A DNA stretch of 64,000 nucleotides from Undaria pinnatifida (lineage: Eukaryota; Sar; Phaeophyceae; Laminariales; Alariaceae): assembly GCA_012845835.1 (NCBI GenBank), contig JABAKD010000008.1, positions 2,200,651 to 2,264,650 of the forward strand, given 5' to 3'. Below, in pieces: positions 21,843 to 31,983 of this stretch. Position 1 is the first letter of the stretch. The number at the start of each line of letters is the position of its first letter. The notes below the pieces were generated by a model that saw only the letters and a program-made list of their open reading frames with translations, was not told the DNA's origin and did not search any database. Position numbers and translations under genes: made by a program.

Positions 21843-21884
21843 AGGTCGATTTCAAGCTTGCACGTTGGCCTAAACCAACCCTTG

Positions 21885-22037
21885 AACCCTAACCCTAACC
21901 CTAACCTCTAACCCTAACCCTAACCCCAACCCTAACCCCAACCCCAACCCTAACCCTAACCCCAACCCTAACCCCAACCCTAACCCTAACCCCAACCCTA
22001 ACCCTAACCCTAACCCCAACCCTAACCCTAACCCCAA
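21885..22037. repeat. Interstitial telomeric repeat, left tract
   Basis: About 25 units of AACCCT (TTAGGG on the other strand) are mixed with AACCCC variants and one slipped unit. Such variant-rich arrays are typical of the proximal end of telomeres or of old internal tracts. The sequence on both sides is not chromosome-end sequence. Confidence 0.95.
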
Positions 22038-22682
22038 CTTTTAAGGAATTAGTGGGGTATTAGTCCGTTTGACCACTTGCAAAAGGTTAGCCAATCGTAG
22101 CTTACCCAAACTAAGCCTTATAACACTCTCCCCCCCTGAAACGGCGGGATAGCAGGTCCTGTCAAATATCCAAGCCGTTTCATTTCCTGGGTGTACCGGG
22201 GAGAGTATTTTTCAAGTTCGACATGGGGAAAATCTGAAAAAGTTTATTATGGTGGATGTGGGATTTGAACCCACGACCCAAAAAACCCATGGTCTGTCGA
22301 CGACGCCATTTGTTAGGGAGTTAGTGGGGTATTAGTCCGTTTGACCACTTGCGAAATATTAACCAATAGCTTGCCCAAACTAAGCCTTATAACGCTCTCC
22401 CCCCCTGAAACGGCGGGATAGCAGGTCGGCCGGATATACGGGCGGACCTGTCAATTATCCAAGCCGTTTCACTTCCTGGGTATATCGGGGAGAGTTTTTT
22501 TCAAGTTTGACATGGGGAAAATCTGAAAAAGTTTATTATGGTGGATGTGGGATTTGAACCCACGACCCAAAAACCCATAGTCTGTCGACGACGCCATTTG
22601 TTAGGGAAATAGTGGGGTATTAGTCCGTTTGACCGCTCGCAAAAGGTTAACCAATAGCTTGCCCAAACTAAGCCTTGTAACA
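22038..22682 (-). mobile_element. Tandem array of SMART-like miniature LTR elements
   Basis: Three LTRs (about 22038-22125, 22311-22394 and 22599-22682; about 84 bp, TGTTA...TAACA) alternate with two internal domains (22126-22310, 22395-22598). On the minus strand each internal domain starts 2 nt after the LTR with TGGCGTCGTCGACAGAC (primer-binding site), contains a tRNA-like T-arm GTGGGTTCAAATCCCACATC, and ends in a polypurine tract (AGGGGGGGAGAG) directly before the next LTR. One unit is 273-288 bp. It codes for nothing. This is the known layout of SMART/TRIM elements, which need a partner's enzymes. Telomeric repeats abut the array on both sides. Confidence 0.8.
22311..22394 (-). mobile_element. 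Small LTR, middle copy
   Basis: This 84-bp LTR is the best reference for the SMART-like group: TGTTAGGG on the plus-strand left side, a CCGTTTGACCACTTGC block, CCCAAACTAAGCCTTATAAC at the right. It differs from the LTR at 22599-22682 at roughly ten positions, so this array is not very young. Confidence 0.75.
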
Positions 22683-22735
22683 TAACCCCAAGCCTAACCC
22701 TAACCCTACCCCTAACCCTACCCCTACCCCTAACT
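22683..22735. repeat. Interstitial telomeric repeat, right tract
   Basis: Units of CCTAAC mixed with CCTACC follow the last small LTR with no spacer. With 21885-22037 it brackets the LTR array. Confidence 0.85.
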
Positions 22736-22737
22736 TA

Positions 22738-22990
22738 CCTGAGTGATTCTACGATAGCCCCCCCCCCTAAACCAGCGGTTTTCTTTAACGAACGTTTTAT
22801 GGCTGCTCGAAACGAGAAAGGATGCCATGAAAAAAAGCATACCTAAACGCTTTCTTGTTTGCAAAGGACTATCGAACGATGTCGTCAGGGTGGCAAGAGG
22901 CACCGTGTATTTCAGGAGGTACGGCCGGGAGCTGGTTTTTCGAAACCGACCGGCGATTTCATTAAAGAAAAGTTGGGGGGGCTGCCGTAG
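22738..22990 (+). repeat. Dispersed repeat family R4, copy 2
   Basis: This copy is the same as 21345-21660 and is the clearest one: GTGATTCTACGATAGCCC, GGACTATCGAACGATGTCGT, TTTCAGGAGGTACGGCCGGG, 'aaaccgaccggcgattt'. It lies immediately beyond the right telomeric tract. Confidence 0.65.
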
Positions 22991-24040
22991 AACGACTCAC
23001 CAGCAGGATATTATTTATGTTACCCCGCGTGCTGCGTGTGTATCTGTATTTATTTGTTGTAAGACTTGCTATAAACTATAATAGCATAATACCTGGTACC
23101 CACATTTGGAAGAAGTGGGTTAAAAACAGCGCTTAAGACAACTGAACAGAAAGAAGCAGCAGAAAGGAGTGCATTCCTACTCTCGGTCGACCCCCTCACA
23201 AACCAGACCAAGCTATTAATAAGCTGCCGCAGTGATGAAAGCCAGTTAGTCGTTAATCTGTGTTAATAACTGATGAAGTTTTTCCAGTGCAGGGTTTCAG
23301 CGAAGGCTTTTTGTGGCCGCTCGTTCGCAATAATAGTTGCTAGTACGAAAGAGCCATGTACTTGCTTGCTTGTATAGCATCAATATTATTAGCCGCCGGC
23401 GTATAGAGTCAGCCACACATACATCTGATTTTTTTTCCCCGGGGAGTTGGTATTGCGAAATGCTCGGCACGATGGTGTTGTCCTGCGCCCGAGCTATCAA
23501 CAATCAGCAGGACCACAGGTGGTGTGAAAAGCGTATGTATATGGTAGTAGTTTAGTAGTAGTAGTAGTAATCATAGTGTAGTATAGTGTCGAGTGCTCTA
23601 GTTTTAGTCTGATTTGCAGTGCGTGGCGTTGCTATGCGAAATACGAGAACGCTATTAATACCAGAAGTACTCGTAGGATACGACCGTTTCAATCAAACTA
23701 CTCAGTATTAATTTTGATATTATTAAGCTTAAGCAATGATCCAAACGACTGTCGTCTGTGTTAAACCGTCAAAACCATTTTTTAGGGCTCCAACAACCAA
23801 CCGTTATTTTTTATTTCCAGATATACCCTCTGGAATACGTTAAAGATGTAGAAACAATATCAGCAACAACTAACAGCAGCTAGCTGCTGCTGCTTAGCAG
23901 TGCTAGCACGTCACGAGAAACGTCCCGAGAGGGCTTCTCTCGCATCCTGCTTTTTTTCACATACATGCTTAGCCTATCTATATTATAATTCACGTTTTTT
24001 CTGTTTTTTTCACGATTCAAAAACGCGAGGCACGACAACA
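22991..24040. other. Unassigned intergenic DNA
   Basis: A palindromic TACCTGGTA word lies at 23090, a short (GTA)n run at 23546-23570 and a CAG/CTG patch at 23865-23900. No gene is supported. Confidence 0.4.
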
Positions 24041-24071
24041 ACAACAACAACACCGTGCCACCTTCAACGCA

Positions 24072-24457
24072 TGCATCCGGATGATGGTGGCTGTGTTAGA
24101 TATGGCGCCGGGGGGAACGAATGGGCAGGCCCTACGGTACGATGCGCATTCAGGCTTGTCAAGCTCTCGGCCGGAGCATTTGAGGCAGAACGCGTGCTCG
24201 AGTTCGATCGTCGTCAGGAATCCCAACCACCACCGCCTTCTTGGACGGTTATTTCGGAAGAATCATCATCAGCAACAAGAAGAAGAACAGCAACAAGAGC
24301 AGCAGCAGTAGCAACAGCAGCGGGCGGGAACATCGGGAACAGCGGTATTACGAGAAGGGCGTCGCCTCCCATCAGGCAGCCTTGGTCTTCTATTCGCAAC
24401 CGATCGGTGAGGGAGCGCGTTATTGTTGTCTGCTCTACGCGATCGAGCGTGTGGTAG
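24072..24457 (+). CDS. Possible exon, unknown protein
   Basis: From ATG at 24072 the frame runs 128 codons (start M-H-P-D-D-G-G, later a Ser/Ala/Arg-rich tail over CAG-type repeats). The first 60 residues have mixed, protein-like composition. I recognise no domain and see no convincing partner exon. The opposite strand is also open. Confidence 0.15.
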
Positions 24458-24949
24458 GATGATGTGCCAGGGGCTATAGTGAGAGTGTGCATTATTCATC
24501 ATGCTGTGTTACGCATGCATGTATGGTATGCGGTTTGCCACGCCGACAACGGGCAGCACGATGAGCTCCAACTTCGCTCGATCGCTCATAAACACATTTC
24601 CATGAGCAAGAACACCAGGGGAAGCCAAGAACAGGAGAACTCTACGCGCTAATTCAACCCCTCTTGCCGTGCCTGCACCTGCGCAAGGCTTGGATATCGT
24701 GTTGCTACGTACTACGCTTATTTTTTTTTCGCCATCCGACAACGTATGTACTCGGAACTCGTACGTATGTATGAGCTGTATGAGCTTCAAGCTTCAATGT
24801 TGATCAAACAGCAGAATACTATACCACATCATACCTCTTCGTAGCACCGCGTATAATAAAGTGAAATGCAATAATCCATGTTCTCCGTGGTCAAGAATAG
24901 CATATACCTGGTATATGGATACGTTATGACGTTTTCTTCCAGTGTATAA

Positions 24950-25133
24950 TACAGTAGGTGGCCCTATATAGTGCGGGTATGTGTCACGAAAATTTACCCG
25001 CACTAAACCGGGCACCCGCACTATATAAAAACCGGCCACTATAGAGGGGTCTATATTGTGCCAAACGATTTCACCCGCACAATATCGGACACCCGCACTA
25101 TATGACCCGCGCTATATAGGGCCACCTACTGTA
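24950..25133. mobile_element. Tc1/mariner-type MITE
   Basis: The terminal inverted repeats are near-perfect: left TACAGTAGGTGGCCCTATAT, and right, read inward, the same sequence. They continue to about 29 bp with one mismatch. The element ends with CAGT next to the dinucleotide TA on both sides, the classic TA target duplication of Tc1/mariner transposons. The 184-bp interior (repeated CCCGCACTATAT words) codes for nothing. A diverged relative of the interior lies at about 35755-35850. Confidence 0.85.
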
Positions 25134-25350
25134 CCAGGTACATGTCATGCGAATATACATCATAGACACGACAATTTACTACTACTGCTACTGCTACCGC
25201 TACTCTACTACTACGACTGCTGTGTAGTTGCCGCAGCACAGGCGTCTATCGTACTTCGAAGTATACATTTAATTTAGCGACACAAAAAACCCGCAGAATT
25301 TTTGGTGGACGGTTTGAAACTTCGACGGGGAGTTATACCATAATAACTAC

Positions 25351-25600
25351 CATATCACGGCGGTGTCACCGTTATCATGCGTCATATCACGGTGGTGTCA
25401 CCGTTATCATATGACGGTGTCACCATTATCATATGACGGCGTCACCGTTACCATATGACGGTGGTGTCACCGTTTTCACATGACGGCGTCACCGTCATCA
25501 TATGACGGCGTCGCGGTTATATCATATGACGGTGGTGTCACCGTAATCATATGACGGCGTCACCGTCATCATATGACGGTGTCACCGTCACAGCATGATA
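25351..25600. repeat. Palindromic minisatellite
   Basis: Nine to ten units of about 24-28 bp have the form ATATGACGGYGTCACCGTYATC. Each unit is itself an inverted repeat (GACGG...CCGTC around GTGTCAC), so the array can fold into repeated hairpins. The units vary between GACGGTGGTGTCACC and GACGGYGTCACC. Confidence 0.85.
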
Positions 25601-25926
25601 GGTACCTGGTACAGCCCAACGGAATTGAAATCTATGCAACGAAATGCGTGAATGAAATGTGTGAAATATGGAGGATGTTACTCCGGCCGACTATTTGTTC
25701 TGAAATAATGCGAAGAGGACATTGATTCTCATTATTGTAGTGGACAGGAGGAGTACATCGACACAATCCCGCCTGCGCATACAACGGAACCCTGTCAGCA
25801 TGCACTGTCATCGTGTCATCCCCGCAACGACCGCCCAACAGAACCAAACGTTACTATTTTTGCTATTATTACTGTTCATATTATTATTATGCCGGCGTTG
25901 CCGCGATCATTCATCATTATAAAAAT

Positions 25927-26160
25927 GAAAATACACTCCAGCTGTGAGATCGAAGATTTTGTCCAAACTCATCTTTGCAAGCTGTGTGTGATACTCCAAT
26001 CGCGCGTAGTACAGGGTGTTTGTGTCTATAGATCGGCGACTCCCCTTGTGCCAGGCAGGGTCAACAGGGTGATGTTAGTCAGTCTTTGCGCGGAAACTAT
26101 AAAACCCGTTTTTGAGGGGGACAAAAATATGACGGCCGTGGAAGGAAATGCCGACAATAT
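25927..26160 (-). repeat. Dispersed repeat family R1, copy C
   Basis: This is the reverse complement of R1: CAGCTGTGAGATCGAAGATT at the left, then GCAGGGTCAACAGGGTGATG, GCGGAAACTATAAAACCCGT and 'gagggggacaaaaat'. It corresponds to 2790-2985 and 45950-46150. Confidence 0.7.
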
Positions 26161-26449
26161 AGCGTAGATGCCGTTCCGATATAACTCGAATATCGTTCTA
26201 TAATTTATGATCGATATTATTATTATATTATCATTATTATTATGTTTGCCCTCCAACAATATAGTCTAGCGTGGATGATGCCGTTCCGATGTAAATCGAA
26301 TATCCTTCCATAAAGCAGTAGTATATAACGAGACCTTCTGCCAACCATTTTTCTATTTCCTTTCTCCACATCCTCTCATTTTATCTAGTATTTCCTTTCC
26401 CTACATCTATCAGGCTACCCTAATCCTCATTGAAATTCCCACCCCAGGC

Positions 26450-27735
26450 CATTGGCCGCAGTCCTCCCGCCTCTTCCCGTCATCTCTTCCCCGCTTGGCG
26501 GTCCCTAGTCTATGTCTACGAGCTCTGCGCGAAATCGCGACCTAGAGGGTCACAGAGGTTATTTGGAAGAGGCGTTCCTTGCGGACGCTTTTCTGCGATA
26601 GGGACGATCCGTCCGTCCCTCCTACTTTGCTGGTTGCTACCTGGTTGATCAGGTCGCTGCCTTCTTCCCGAGGCGCCCAAAGCGTTCCACCGCGATGGTG
26701 GCCAGTTTGTAGCTGATCTCGTCGAAGGACACCTGTCCCGGACGAGCGTAGTGATTGCGCTTGCGCGCCTCGGAAGTGGTATCAGCTGATCCGTTTCGGT
26801 CCGCGCTGCGTGTTCGCATGTGGACCCCCGCTTGTGGATCCGCATACGTAACGTCGAGGAGTATCGATTTTGTTGCGATACTCGATGCCGTAGCATCTCG
26901 GAGTCCTCCCGCCTCGATGACTAGGTGCCCATTCGCAAATACTTGTTTGCGTGGAAGGGGGCTCCGCGTTCCTCTAGGTGGCGGATGGACATGCTCTTAA
27001 GGGTACGGGAGAGCGCGCGCACAACGGGCTGGTGCTGGTCCACCTGCGCGCCCGATCGGTGACACAATCGCCCATGCTGCGTATTGACCTCCGCGGCACC
27101 GCAGCAGGACATCTCGCCACCAGGAATTCCTCTATCGTCAAGAATTTCCTTCCGGCAGTCACGAACTCTGATGCTACGATAGTTCTGGCCGAGTCGACAG
27201 GCCTCGCCCTTAACAAGGCGGTAGCCCCTGGCCCTGATTGACTCCGTTGCCGGGCCCTGGTCATGCCTCGCGTCTTCTTCTCTCCTAACAAGGCGGTAGC
27301 CCCTGGCCCTGATTGACTCCGTTGCCGGGCCCTGGTCATGCCTCGCGTCTTCTTCTCTCCTTGAGAGCGTGCCTCGCTGGGGTCTCGTCTTGGGAAACTG
27401 GTCCATCGAAACGACGTACCTCTCATACCGAACTCGGTTTACCAAATTCCCCAGTCTATGCTGCGCTTTGCTGGAGCTGATAGTTTCGGCGTCGTGTACC
27501 GGCAACATGATTGCCCTAAGGCACGTTGCTCTCCTGCTCTGAATGCTTTGTCCCACCAGCTTTCTGAGACGATGTTCGCCATGGCCTCCTCTGAAACCCC
27601 ATGCACATCGCGGAGGTCCCTGACGCTGTTCCAGATGCGCCGAACGAGGTCAAAACACGGCAGCTCCCTCCAGATTATGTTCCCTATTGCGCCGGACAGA
27701 TCGGCAAGCACCTCCGGCACCGTCGCCACCAAGCT
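26450..27735 (-). pseudogene. Non-LTR retrotransposon polyprotein remnant (C-terminal part)
   Basis: The minus strand reads, with stops and frameshifts, as fragments of one protein: W-W-D-K-A-F-x-A-G-E-Q-R-A-L-G-Q near 27560, then H-L-E-E-R-G-A-P-F-H-A-N-K-Y-L-R-M near 26950, then I-L-L-D-V-T-Y-A-D-P-Q and A-R-K-R-N-H-Y-A-R-P-G near 26850-26750, then F-D-E-I-S-Y-K-L-A-T-I-A-V-E-R-F-G-R-L-G near 26700. The order D-V-T-x-x-D-P ... K/R-x-x-x-Y ... E-x-F-G-R-L-G resembles the C-terminal nuclease-like region of many reverse-transcriptase polyproteins. A 75-bp tandem duplication (27211-27360) and several frame breaks show that it is dead. The assignment is from pattern memory. Confidence 0.6.
27211..27360. 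repeat. 75-bp tandem duplication
   Basis: Two adjacent, essentially identical 75-bp units start at 27211 and 27286 (TAACAAGGCGGTAGCCCCTG ...). The length is a multiple of three, so the minus-strand frame is kept across it. The near-identity implies a recent event within an otherwise decayed element. Confidence 0.9.
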
Positions 27736-27739
27736 CTCC

Positions 27740-28184
27740 CAACGGATGCCGACGTCCTCCGACCTTCAACCGACGACAGCCCAAACTCTCCGGCTATTAT
27801 TAATTTGTTTGCCATCCGACAGTGTCAAGCATGGGCTTCATTCAATTCAATATCGATAACTTCTAAACACTCCCAGAAGAAAGCAGATGAAAACCAAGGA
27901 TTGCTATGCTTGCCATATCTGACAACAATATGCAGCGATAGTGTCAAATCGCGATTATTGTAATGCATGACAGAGACAGGCAGAAATTAAAGACCGCCAC
28001 ATAAAGAAATCGTAAGCGAAACGTTGTCACTATGAAATTGTGCCAAAATCGAATACAATTCATGTAGAGGCGCATACAATTCATACGAAAATTGTCATTA
28101 TTATTACTTTTGCTATCCGATACATGTGCAGCAGCATATATGAGCTTCATCGTTGATCACTTGCAAAAATATTCCAAAAAAGTT
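27740..28184. other. Unassigned DNA with ATTCAT minisatellite traces
   Basis: Between about 28050 and 28100 there are two to three units of the ATTCATACAAAGGCGCATAC-type repeat that forms the array at 29448-29635. No gene is supported. Confidence 0.4.
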
Positions 28185-28355
28185 GTTGTTGTTGTTGTCA
28201 CATTAACTCGCATGATCAAGTCCGTGGTCACAGGACAGGCTCCAGTCACGCTGGAGTAGGGGAAGAAAAAAAACACAATCAAAACCAGACGTGGTACACG
28301 CATATATCATAGCTGACACAATAATTCATGCCTCCGCCAGAAAATTATTAAAAAT
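28185..28355 (-). repeat. Dispersed repeat family R2, copy 2
   Basis: This is the reverse complement of 12165-12375, with all main blocks conserved (CAAGTCCGTGGTCACAGGAC, ACAATCAAAACCAGACGTGG, TTCATGCCTCCGCCAGAAAA) and a (GTT)n run at the same end. Confidence 0.6.
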
Positions 28356-29447
28356 AACATCGTGAGTCAGCCTACGACGACGTGCCAGGTCCATACTGGT
28401 ACATACGTCGCACTACTCGCGCCTGAAAAGACCGACTACACCTCTTGCCACCCAGAAAATAGTACCACGCATTCATTACACGTGGTGCCCATCACTACGC
28501 ATACGCACGTCAGGCTCAAGTCAATTGGAAAAAATGAAAAGAACAGAAAAGACAGAAAATAAAATTAGGAACGGTTGTGCCTTCATCGAACGGACCCGGA
28601 AAAGGGGGGGGCGGAGGGCGGGTCCGGATGGCGGGGGTATCATAGACCCCCCGTCAGAGCTCATAATCAACACAACAAACGACAACCCACAACAAACGAC
28701 AACCCACCACCACCTCAGCTTTGCTGCGACGAGTTCTTGCAATGCCATGCAAAGGCGCACCTCGGGACAATGTACGTGTCGTTGCTACCATTACTGATGT
28801 TGATAATAATTTAGTTTTGCTGTTAACCCTACCAACCTAGCGGCATCCACGGGAGTCAAGCAGAACTACTTACAAACATCTTGTACATTTAGAAAAACAC
28901 GCGCGGCCGATGTATCACGCAGCTTGCAAAGACGAGTAGAGTATCGACCTTACAAATCAATCAAACTCACAGCTGACGTATAGTCTAGTCTACTTTTTTT
29001 ACCTTGAATTAATATTTTTCATCTCACGATTCAAGCAAAGGTGTAGTCTATACAATCAATACAAAGGCGCAAGCAATTTATTCAGCATTGTGACTTGCCG
29101 GACGTGTCCAGAACAGAGGGGCCGCGTTATGGTATCCCCTCTACCCCATTGGGGCGTTCGAAGATGAAACATCCAAGAAAACCTCTTGAGAGTGATCATT
29201 ACGGAGCCAGAGGCACCCCTGCATATTTGCATTCATAGCGGTGGTCCGCCCCTAGGTCTAATGTTGATTAACAATAGTAACAACCTGATATTACAGATGA
29301 GTGCAAGGAGAAAACAAACGTAGGGTGGGCGACGTGGGTGCTTTGAAGGCAGCACCACTGCTGGAAGTAGGTCATTGTACTGGATGTATCAATAGGTTCC
29401 GTCACCACAGAGTATCACTAGCCTTGCCACGACGGTGTGATATGATG
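28356..29447. other. Unassigned intergenic DNA
   Basis: An R1 fragment lies at 28915-28982 and a G-rich patch at 28600-28640. I see no coding exon I can support. Confidence 0.35.
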
Positions 29448-29635
29448 TCATGCAAAAGGCGTATGCAATGCATGCATAGGTACCAACAATTCATACAAAG
29501 AAGCGTACAATTCATGCAAAGCGCATACCTGGTACTATTCATACAAATGCACATAAAATTCACGAAAAGGTGCCTGCGATCCATGTAAATGCGCATACAA
29601 ATCATACAAAGGCGCATGCAATTCATACAGCATTG
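29448..29635. repeat. ATTCATACAAAGGCGCATAC minisatellite
   Basis: About eight degenerate units of roughly 24 bp. On the minus strand they read as repeated M-N/C-C-M-R peptide words, which is a by-product of the repeat. Confidence 0.75.
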
Positions 29636-30094
29636 CGCCTTCATCAAAGGGGTCCGGAAGATATGTATTTGTGTCACAGATGAGTGGAACCGGGGGGAAT
29701 AAAGAGCTTGGTGCTAAGCGCAGCACCGCCGCTGAAATCTGGCTGGTTACGCCATGAAACTGTTAAGAGATTACCTTCTTTGGAGTCCGGGGGTTCTCCT
29801 TGTACTTTCTGCATCTTCTTATGGGTGATCAACGTCCGAGTTTATGCCGCACATTGTTCATTGATTGTCGGAAGTCAAACATGGCAAGCGAAAAAAAAAA
29901 AAACATGATGATAGGTACGCCACGTTCTTTTCTAATGGGGTGCGCTTTCTTAGGAACCAATTTCCATTGACGCGCTATCCTGCGAGTCGCTCCACACACT
30001 CACTGGTGTCGGAAATAGGCCCCGAAACAGCGCTGGAGAAGTTCCTGGCGTGAAGGCTGTCGTTGGCGACCGGTTCGGTTGGAAAAAGCCGGTA

Positions 30095-30370
30095 TCGTGC
30101 CACCTTCTCCTAGGCATACACCGCGTGAGGATGCATCGACAACAACAGCATCAGCGGCTCGAAGGGGGAAAGCTGACCTCGCGACGCCGACACCTCCCAG
30201 GCATGCACGACGCAAACATGCATCGACAGCAGCAGCGGTAGCAGCAGCGGTAGCAGCTCGGTGGGAGACAGCTGGTTTCGTCAACACGGACACCTCCTAG
30301 ACACGCACCGCGTGAACACGCATCGGCGGCAGGAACAACAGCAGCAGCAACAGCACCAGCAGCAGCAGCA
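30095..30370. repeat. Degenerate tandem repeat with CAG patches
   Basis: Three units of about 85-100 bp share the words CACCTCCYAGRCAYRCACCG, a 'cgtgaggatgcatcg' block and a CAG-rich stretch, with drifting spacing. Several frames stay open across them, including an Ala/Thr/Arg-rich plus frame. I do not call a gene. Confidence 0.6.
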
Positions 30371-31757
30371 GTCACAGGGGTATCGCCGCCCACGGAGAAG
30401 AACCGTCCGACGTCACTACAGCGCCGAGTGTGCTTAGGCACCCGGTAGGGTAAACTCCATCGTCGCCGCCTCGAGAAATTACTGCCGCGAGGGTTAAGGT
30501 TGGCTTGCACACACGCGGCCTTTCACGGTGAAGCAATGACCCTTTTCGATGCTTTATCGTATTGTTGAGGCCAAAGTAATGACGCATTTGGCCACATCAA
30601 ACCGCGCCCCTAGCTGTTATCGTGTAGTGCTGCAGCCTCGACGTTTGCCCCTGAGACCAGCCGGAATATTGTACCGGTATGTTTTAGACGCGCGCTACTC
30701 TAGGAAGTCTAGAAAGAGGTTAACCTAACCCGTTTGTTTCTGAGGCCGTTCGCTTGGGGAGCTAGTACTGTAGCTCCATACCTCACCCAAGCACTGACTT
30801 TGATTCAAATCCAAAGTGAAAAGCCGGTGAAAAAGTCCCACGGTCTCGGGTGAATGACGAACAATATTGCAACACAAGAACAACCCAAGGAATGATCCGA
30901 CGAGAATTGCTTAAGGAGCCCCGTCATTCAGTGAGTGTTTTGACCTGAAAGTGGCATACCTACCGTTGAACGCGCTGCTTGGTCTTATCAACCGCGCCCC
31001 GCGCTGACAGTGCGGACTCGATGTATTTCTTTGCGGCGGCTGCTGTTGCTGCTGCTGCTGCTGGTGGTTATGATGATTTTGTAAGCCGAGGGGGCAGAGC
31101 GACCGAGGCTTCGCTCCCTCGGCTTCAAACGACCATCTTCCTAATTGGGTCGTGCACACACAGCACAGAACAGCCGAAAAGAAGGTTTGAGGGTTCAGTT
31201 AATTCGCGGAGAGCAGCACTATTTTCCTCAGGTTTTTTGTTGGTTTTTTTTGCGACCCCGGACCAGCTTAGGCGACAAGTTACCCTTTTTGCTACTGCTA
31301 ACAATATTACACCCTATTTCCAAGTGGTTCAGCCCCCCCAAAAATGGGTGTGCAGTTCTACGAAGTACAACAAGAACTCGCTGTAGCCTTCTGTGGATGC
31401 ACATTTCACACAGAAACACCTTCAATACACGTATACTAAGTACGTGGCCAGTTCACGCCCGGAGAGCCGATCCCGCCCCCCCCGCCCCCCCCTACACGCC
31501 AACTAGGTACATGCAACACTTGCGGCCACGAGCAAAGACAATCGGTGGGAACCCCAATCTCCGCCTACATCTCCCGGCGTCAACCCATGGAACCTCGTTA
31601 TAAACCCAGAAACGGGCATCTCTCACCGCCGACCAAGGCGAAGGGCAGGAAAGCGGGGACCCAACGGTGGCGCGCGCGATGTCTTTCTTGGCGCGCCATA
31701 CGGTGGTAGTGCGCTGAAGCCTTCACGGGAACCACCTCGCGCAAAACCTGCACAACG
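30371..31757. other. Unassigned DNA
   Basis: A CTG patch lies at 31036-31063 and G/C runs near 31475-31490. ORFs on both strands are of mixed quality and none shows a recognisable domain. Confidence 0.35.
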
Positions 31758-31983
31758 ATGGGAGTCAAGAAGACTAGAAAATGGTTCGGAAGCGAAAGGA
31801 CTAGTCGAAGGATCGGAGCCAAAAGGATGGCCCAATGGGCCGGAGGCAAAAGGATCGGAGCCGTTCCGACTCTGGGTGGGACCGGACTCCGGGTTTCAGC
31901 GTGGGTCGTGTGTGAGAACAGCCGCAGAACAAGAACAGCATATTACCGGTGATAGCAGATCAGCAAGCGGGTCGCGTGGAAGC

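Noticed and set aside
22250-22330. Functional tRNA gene on the minus strand
   Set aside because: The T-arm and 3' acceptor strand look like a tRNA, but the 5' acceptor strand, D-arm and a normal anticodon arm are missing, and the same sequence recurs in each SMART-like unit.
21885-22735. True chromosome end
   Set aside because: More than 20 kb of ordinary sequence lies on both sides and the repeats are variant-rich, so the tract is interstitial.
23900-24071. Upstream extension of the ORF at 24072
   Set aside because: The N-terminal part crosses an (ACA)n run and T-rich DNA and has no protein-like character.
25351-25600. CRISPR-like array
   Set aside because: There are no unique spacers. 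The whole unit including the 'spacer' is repeated, and the genome is eukaryotic.
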